Shown here piece by piece: positions 57,258-61,441 of a stretch of 61,441 nt of DNA; position 1 is the stretch's first letter, and the number at the start of each line of letters is the position of its first letter. Origin of the DNA: Anaerolineae bacterium (lineage in GTDB: Bacteria; Chloroflexota; Anaerolineae; Anaerolineales; Villigracilaceae); NCBI GenBank assembly GCA_021324435.1, contig JAJPIZ010000030.1:1-61441 (forward strand), given 5' to 3'. The notes beneath the pieces were generated by a model. It saw nothing but the letters and a program-made list of their open reading frames with translations, did no database searches and was not told where the DNA came from. The translations under genes and the position numbers were made by a program.

Positions 57258-58427
57258 ATGAATCGAATCTGGGATGCGCCTTTTCGTTACATTGTCCTCA
57301 CAGCCTTGCTGATTTTGCTGGCAGGGCTGTTGTGGTATATCCGTGAGATTTTCAAGCCCTTGCTTACCGGCGCGCTGATTGCTTATTTTCTCAGCCCGGG
57401 GGTTAGCTTTTTGATCTCGCGTTATCGTCTGCGCCGCAGGACGGCTGCAAGTATTGTGTATGTCTCCACACTGGCGATCGTTGTGATTATTTCGGTCACT
57501 CTTCTGCCTGAGATGTTCGAGCAAATCAAATCCATTTTGACCGACATCACAGCGGCTCTCACCGACCTTGAAACCTCTTTTAGCGCGCCCTTGACTTTTG
57601 GCAGTCTGCGCGTTGATTTGCGCTTGCTTGTGCTCGCGTTGCGCGGCCTGGTGGATCAGAACGCGATCGTGCCTCAACCTGCTGATGCTCTGCGCTTCCT
57701 GCAAGTCACCTCGCGCGGCTTTCTGTGGTTTCTTGTCATTCTCGTCACGGCGTATTATTTGATGGCCGAATGGGACCGGCTGCGCAATTGGCTGATCGAG
57801 CTTGCGCCTGCTCGTGAGCAACGCGATCTGATTCAACTTTATCGCCGCGTGCGCGGTGTGTGGACGGGTTATCTGCGCGGCCAAATTCGTCTGATCATCA
57901 TCCTTGCCATCATCTATTCCATCGCGTGGCAGATCATCGGTCTTCCGGGCGCGTTGCCGCTTGGAATGTTCGCGGGTCTGCTCAACCTTCTGCCCGAAGT
58001 GGGTCCGGCAGGGATCGCGCTTCTTGCAACCATCGTTGCATTTCTTGAAGGTTCTTCCATTTTTACGCAACTGCCTCATCTTTGGTTTGCCGCGCTCACG
58101 CTCGGTGTGTATCTCCTGCTCAACACATTCAAGACGGTTTTCATCCAGCCGCGTATTCTGGGACACAGCGTCCTGCTTCATCAGGGAGTGGTGTTCATAG
58201 CCATCGTGGCCGCGGTGGTTTTGCAGGGCGTGCTGGGTGTGCTGATCGTTGTCCCTCTTCTCGCCAGTATCGTAATTGTGGGAAAATATATCCGCCGCCG
58301 ACTTTTGGGTCTGCATCCGTTTGATGATGAAGAGCCCGCTTCTTCCCGGGACCTCGAACCTGCCGCGGCCTCAAAGGCCAGACCTGCCCGAAAGCGGACA
58401 CCCGCTCGAGAAAAGACTCGAAAATGA
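57258..58427 (+). CDS. AI-2E-family (TqsA/PerM) membrane transporter
   Basis: This 389-aa protein has about eight helices in the AI-2E family arrangement: IVLTALLILLAGLLWYIREI at the start, a long central hydrophilic segment, LVILVTAYYLMAEWDRLRNW, then GLPGALPLGMFAGLLNLLPE followed by VGPAGIALLATIVAF (conserved P-x-x-G in the family) and VFIAIVAAVVLQGVLGVLIV. The C-terminal 40 residues are charged (RPARKRTPAREKTRK). Members export autoinducer-2 or act in ion homeostasis; the substrate here is unknown. The ATG starts one base after the upstream stop, and its end overlaps the next start. Confidence 0.88.
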   Translation: MNRIWDAPFRYIVLTALLILLAGLLWYIREIFKPLLTGALIAYFLSPGVSFLISRYRLRRRTAASIVYVSTLAIVVIISVTLLPEMFEQIKSILTDITAALTDLETSFSAPLTFGSLRVDLRLLVLALRGLVDQNAIVPQPADALRFLQVTSRGFLWFLVILVTAYYLMAEWDRLRNWLIELAPAREQRDLIQLYRRVRGVWTGYLRGQIRLIIILAIIYSIAWQIIGLPGALPLGMFAGLLNLLPEVGPAGIALLATIVAFLEGSSIFTQLPHLWFAALTLGVYLLLNTFKTVFIQPRILGHSVLLHQGVVFIAIVAAVVLQGVLGVLIVVPLLASIVIVGKYIRRRLLGLHPFDDEEPASSRDLEPAAASKARPARKRTPAREKTRK

Positions 58428-59374
58428 AAATCACTTATTCGATCATTGCGCCGATTTACAACGAACTCGACAACTTGCCCGAACTGTATCGCCGCATCAA
58501 AGATGTGATGGATTCATCCGGCGAGCCTTGGGAACTGATACTTGTGGATGACGGCTCCACCGACGGCTCGACCGATAGGATTCGCGAACTCGCCAAACAG
58601 GATGAACGTGTCCGCCCGGTGATTTTTGCGCGCAACTTCGGTCATCAGATTGCCATCACTGCGGGATGGGATTATTCCCGCGGCGAGGCGGTCGTCATCA
58701 TTGACGCGGATTTGCAGGACCCGCCCGAAGTCATCCTCGACCTGGCAAAGAAATGGAAGGAAGGCTATGAAGTAGTCTACGCGGTGCGCGCTGAGCGCGA
58801 GGGGGAGACCTGGTTCAAGAAATTCACTGCCGCGATGTTTTATCGTATCATCTATCGCATCACGGACGTGAAAATTCCGGTAGACACGGGCGACTTCCGC
58901 CTGATGGATCGCAAAGTGGTGGATGTGCTCAAACAAATGCGGGAACGTCATCGCTTTCCGCGCGGCATGTCGGCCTGGGTGGGCTTCAAACAGATTGGCG
59001 TGGAATACAAACGCGCCGCGCGCTTGTCGGGCGTTACAAAATATCCGTTCCGAAAAATGCTCCTGCTGGCATTGAATGCCATCACCAGTTTTTCATATTT
59101 CCCGTTGCAGGTCGCCACTTTCTTCGGGTTTGTCTCGGCGGGCATTGCCATCCTTGCGATTCCAGTGGTTGTGTATTTGCGCATGGCTGGCATCCCACAG
59201 TTCACCGGCCAGGCCACAACGTTGATCGCAGTGCTGTTCCTTGGCGGCGTGCAATTGATCTCGCTTGGAATTTTAGGCGAATACATTGGCCGCTTGTATG
59301 ATGAGGCCAAAGGCAGGCCGCTCTACATCGTCAGGGACGCGCCGGAGTCAAAAAATGAAAACGAGGGCGGCTAA
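58424..59374 (+). CDS. Glycosyltransferase family 2, GtrB/DPM1-like polyprenyl-phosphate glycosyltransferase
   Basis: This 316-aa protein has a GT-A domain: YSIIAPIYNELDNLPELYRR, LILVDDGSTDGSTDRI, then VIIDADLQDPPEVILDLAKK with the D-x-D, DTGDFRLMDRKVVDVLKQMR and ERHRFPRGMSAWVGFKQIGV. Two C-terminal membrane helices follow (LPLQVATFFG-type and LIAVLFLGGVQLISLGILG). It should move a sugar from a nucleotide onto undecaprenyl phosphate, giving donors for the GT-C-type proteins found at 0.2-2.7 kb and 49-51 kb (inference). The start overlaps the AI-2E stop (ATGA). Confidence 0.92.
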   Translation: MKITYSIIAPIYNELDNLPELYRRIKDVMDSSGEPWELILVDDGSTDGSTDRIRELAKQDERVRPVIFARNFGHQIAITAGWDYSRGEAVVIIDADLQDPPEVILDLAKKWKEGYEVVYAVRAEREGETWFKKFTAAMFYRIIYRITDVKIPVDTGDFRLMDRKVVDVLKQMRERHRFPRGMSAWVGFKQIGVEYKRAARLSGVTKYPFRKMLLLALNAITSFSYFPLQVATFFGFVSAGIAILAIPVVVYLRMAGIPQFTGQATTLIAVLFLGGVQLISLGILGEYIGRLYDEAKGRPLYIVRDAPESKNENEGG

Positions 59375-59398
59375 AAAACGCCTTCGTTTATTTTATTC
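59360..59398 (+). terminator. Rho-independent terminator of the importer-to-glycosyltransferase operon
   Basis: AACGAGGGCG/CGCCTTCGTT forms a 10-bp stem with one mismatch, an AT-rich loop and a TTATTTTATT tail. The left arm lies in the last codons of the glycosyltransferase gene. Confidence 0.75.
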
Positions 59399-59434
59399 GC
59401 CCCTTTATCCATTCTGTTTTAGTGAGGACAAACG

Positions 59435-60604
59435 ATGGCACATGACTTTGACCGCGTCCCCAACCGGCGCGACCCCAACGTCTTGAATAAATGGACCTGG
59501 TATCCGAACGATGTACTCCCCATGTGGGTGGCGGACATGGACTTCCCGTCACCCAAACCGATTTTGAATGAGCTTCATAAAGCTGTGGATCAAGGCGTGC
59601 TGGGATATGAACTGCCTTCAAAAGCGTTGTACGAAGTTGTCTCCGCCCGAATGGACAGGCTGTACGGCTGGAAGGTCGAGCCTGAGGCGGTTGTGGCAGT
59701 CACCGGCATCGTCAGCGGGTTCAGCGTCGCGGCGCGGACTTTTTGTACTCCAAAAAGGGGACTATTGATCCAAACACCGGTTTACAATGAGTTTCACGAA
59801 GTCAAGAATCATGTGAGCATTCCGCAACTTGACGCGCCGCTGGTGAAAAGTGTACACCGGAATCTTCTTCATTATGAGATTGATTGGAATATCTTTGAAA
59901 AGCAAATCAGGAAGGCGGGCATGTTTCTGCTCTGCAATCCGCATAACCCGCTGGGTATCATCTTCTCGCGCAAAGACCTGGCGCGCATGGCGGAGATTTG
60001 CATCAAAAATAATGTCCTGATCGTCTCGGATGAAATTCACTCAGAACTGTTGCTCGATGATAATACATTCACGCCAATGGCAAAACTTTCAGCCGAGATT
60101 GCAAGCCATACAATCACACTGATTGCTCCGTCAAAAACGTTCAACGTGCCGGGATTATTTTGCGGCTTTGCGATCATTCCAAACAAGGACTTACGCGAGC
60201 AATACGTGAAGACTGTCGAGCGCCTGAGATTGCATGTGAGCAGTCTGGGACTGCACGCGGCGCGCGTTGCCTTCGGCGGTCAATGCGAGGGGTGGCTGAA
60301 AGACTTGCGCCGTTATCTCACCGCCAACCGCGACTTTCTTGTAAACTATGTTACGGAGTTCATGCCCGGCGTCTGCACGACAGTGCCGCAGGCAACGTAT
60401 CTTGGCTGGCTGGATTTCTCAACGTACAAATTGAAAGACTCGCCGTACGATTTCTTTTTGAAGGAAGCCAGGGTCGCTTTGAGCGATGGAAGGATATTTG
60501 GCAAGGAAGGAGAGGGCCACGTCCGCATCAATTTTGGCACGACGCGGAAATTGCTTGAGCAGGGATTGGAACGAATGCGGAAAGCTCTCAAACGAATTCA
60601 ATAG
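59435..60604 (+). CDS. PatB/MalY-type aminotransferase-fold C-S lyase
   Basis: This 389-aa fold-type I PLP enzyme of the PatB branch opens with FDRVPNRRDPNVLNKW and VLPMWVADMDFPSPKPI. It continues with AVTGIVSGFSVAARTF, LLCNPHNPLGIIFSRKDLAR, VLIVSDEIHSELLLDD and the PLP Lys234 in APSKTFNVPGLFCGFAIIP. Usual members cleave cystathionine or cysteine conjugates to a thiol, pyruvate and ammonia (cystathionine beta-lyase activity). Length is typical (about 390). It has AGTGAGGAC upstream of the ATG. It lies 60 nt after the terminator of the previous operon. Confidence 0.9.
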   Translation: MAHDFDRVPNRRDPNVLNKWTWYPNDVLPMWVADMDFPSPKPILNELHKAVDQGVLGYELPSKALYEVVSARMDRLYGWKVEPEAVVAVTGIVSGFSVAARTFCTPKRGLLIQTPVYNEFHEVKNHVSIPQLDAPLVKSVHRNLLHYEIDWNIFEKQIRKAGMFLLCNPHNPLGIIFSRKDLARMAEICIKNNVLIVSDEIHSELLLDDNTFTPMAKLSAEIASHTITLIAPSKTFNVPGLFCGFAIIPNKDLREQYVKTVERLRLHVSSLGLHAARVAFGGQCEGWLKDLRRYLTANRDFLVNYVTEFMPGVCTTVPQATYLGWLDFSTYKLKDSPYDFFLKEARVALSDGRIFGKEGEGHVRINFGTTRKLLEQGLERMRKALKRIQ

Positions 60605-60636
60605 TCTGCTGAAACATTACTGGTAAAGGAGAATCC

Positions 60637-61275
60637 ATGAGCGGAATAAATTATCAAGTTGTGCAGGATTTTCTCATCTCGCTCGTCCCGCCGCGCGCAG
60701 AAGTGATGAAGAAGATGGAACAGTACGCGCAGAAAACCGATTTTCCCATCATCGGTCCCGCCGCGGGATATTATTGTTATCAAATTGCGCGGATGATTGG
60801 AGCAAGGTCTGTGTTTGAGTTGGGATCAGGCTACGGGTATTCCACCGCGTGGTTTGCACAGGCCGTCAAGGAAAATGGTGGGGGAGTAGTGCATCATGTC
60901 GTCTGGGACGCGAAACTGTCCGAAATGGCGACCCGCCATCTGTCCAGGTTGGGATACGGGGATTTGATCCAATATCACGTCGCGGAAGCCGTCGAGACTC
61001 TTCGCCAAACATCCGGCCCCTTTGATCTTATCTTCAACGACATTGAAAAACAGGATTATCCCAAGTCGCTTCCGCTCATCAAAGAAAAGTTGCGGCACGG
61101 CGGCATGTTGATCATTGATAATATTTTGTGGAGCGGGCGCGTCTTCGACAAGAAAGATAAAACGCCCGCCACACAGGGCGTGCGCGAGTTCACGCGGTTG
61201 ATCACAAAAGATTCTGATTGGATCGTTTCGCTCGCGCCAGTGCGCGATGGAATGATCGTGGCTTATAAAAAGTGA
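60637..61275 (+). CDS. O-methyltransferase, family 3 (COMT-like)
   Basis: This 212-aa SAM-dependent enzyme has SVFELGSGYGYSTAWFAQAV (motif I) at about 60-79, DLIFNDIEKQDYPKSLPLIK (metal-ligand Asp region) and GGMLIIDNILWSGRVFDKKD (conserved D-N-x-L-W-x-G motif) with TRLITKDSDWIV late. Members use a divalent metal to methylate catechol-type hydroxyls, but bacterial members act on several targets including tRNA (TrmR). AAAGGAG precedes the ATG. The gap to the PatB-like gene is 32 nt, so co-transcription is possible. Confidence 0.9.
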   Translation: MSGINYQVVQDFLISLVPPRAEVMKKMEQYAQKTDFPIIGPAAGYYCYQIARMIGARSVFELGSGYGYSTAWFAQAVKENGGGVVHHVVWDAKLSEMATRHLSRLGYGDLIQYHVAEAVETLRQTSGPFDLIFNDIEKQDYPKSLPLIKEKLRHGGMLIIDNILWSGRVFDKKDKTPATQGVREFTRLITKDSDWIVSLAPVRDGMIVAYKK

Positions 61276-61428
61276 TTACGTTGCCGCTGGCTTCTTTCTC
61301 ATACTGTTCAACAATTTGGTGATGATGGCCCCGGCAGGCGCGGCGATGATGAAAGCCACGATCACGCTCAATAGAATGAACCAGATGATGCAACCGGAAA
61401 TCGCGCCGACCGACGCTGATTGTTTCAT
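61276..61428 (-). CDS. Small 50-aa membrane protein
   Basis: The ORF reads MKQSASVGAISG, then a single hydrophobic segment of about 25 residues (CIIWFILLSVIVAFIIAAP) and a basic tail (LLNSMRKKPAAT). It is convergent with the O-methyltransferase gene and ends one base after that gene's stop codon. The topology of a single-span protein is clear, but the short length and absent family make it uncertain. The 5' region is cut by the window edge. Confidence 0.5.
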   Translation of the reverse strand: MKQSASVGAISGCIIWFILLSVIVAFIIAAPAGAIITKLLNSMRKKPAAT

Positions 61429-61441
61429 GGCTTTTTCTTCA

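Noticed and set aside
57216-58316. 366-aa minus-strand ORF opposite the AI-2E gene
   Set aside because: Gln/Arg/His-rich antisense shadow without motifs; the sense frame is a clear AI-2E-family permease coupled to both neighbours.

Overview
The window looks like a chromosomal segment from a member of the Chloroflexota, most likely class Anaerolineae. That is an inference from gene style: Pro/Thr-rich lipoprotein linkers, a giant DUF11-repeat protein with a C-terminal sortase, CpXC and YggT proteins, BMP-type nucleoside transport, moderate-to-high GC, and many first genes whose -10 box sits 6-9 nt before the start codon (probable leaderless mRNAs). No rRNA, tRNA, CRISPR array, phage or insertion-sequence gene was seen.

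Layout. 1-11.3 kb is ordinary housekeeping and accessory content: the end of an M24 aminopeptidase, two tandem GT87-like membrane proteins, a GNAT-tag pair, an esterase-MFS pair, an MBL-fold hydrolase, a CpXC protein, oligoendopeptidase F and an orphan sensor kinase. 11.7-22.0 kb is one gene of about 10.4 kb: signal peptide, tandem DUF11-type domains (including a 987-bp higher-order duplication), a run of about 19 glycines, an IPVTG motif and a complete sortase domain. 22-31 kb holds a class III aminotransferase, a ROK kinase, a TPR protein, a lipoprotein, mtaB, folD and an S9 peptidase. 31-35.3 kb holds small membrane, regulatory and hypothetical genes on the minus strand.

35.3-45.2 kb is the most coherent system. 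A strong promoter with a perfect GntR-type palindrome leads into 8-oxoguanine deaminase, adenine deaminase, a GntR/UTRA regulator, a YgeY-type hydrolase, an aspartate-carbamoyltransferase-like enzyme, a pseudo-DHp small protein, a BMP lipoprotein, a YgeW-like carbamoyltransferase and carbamate kinase. I read it as purine/ureide catabolism in which ureido groups are transferred to phosphate and carbamoyl phosphate is used to make ATP. After a glycan/envelope cassette (45.2-51.0 kb: polysaccharide deacetylase, two FemAB-like proteins, a methyltransferase, a large membrane protein), the theme returns at 51-57 kb with a complete BMP/ABC nucleoside-type importer followed by a threonine-synthase-like PLP enzyme. 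The window ends with an AI-2E-family permease, a GtrB-type glycosyltransferase, a PatB-like lyase, an O-methyltransferase and a 50-aa membrane protein.

Non-coding structure is rich. There are at least six intergenic tracts with a 7-bp period, each with a different core. There are dispersed palindromes of the CTGAGC...GAAG type, one of them inside the MBL gene. There are also C-rich/G-rich stem-loops at several gene junctions.
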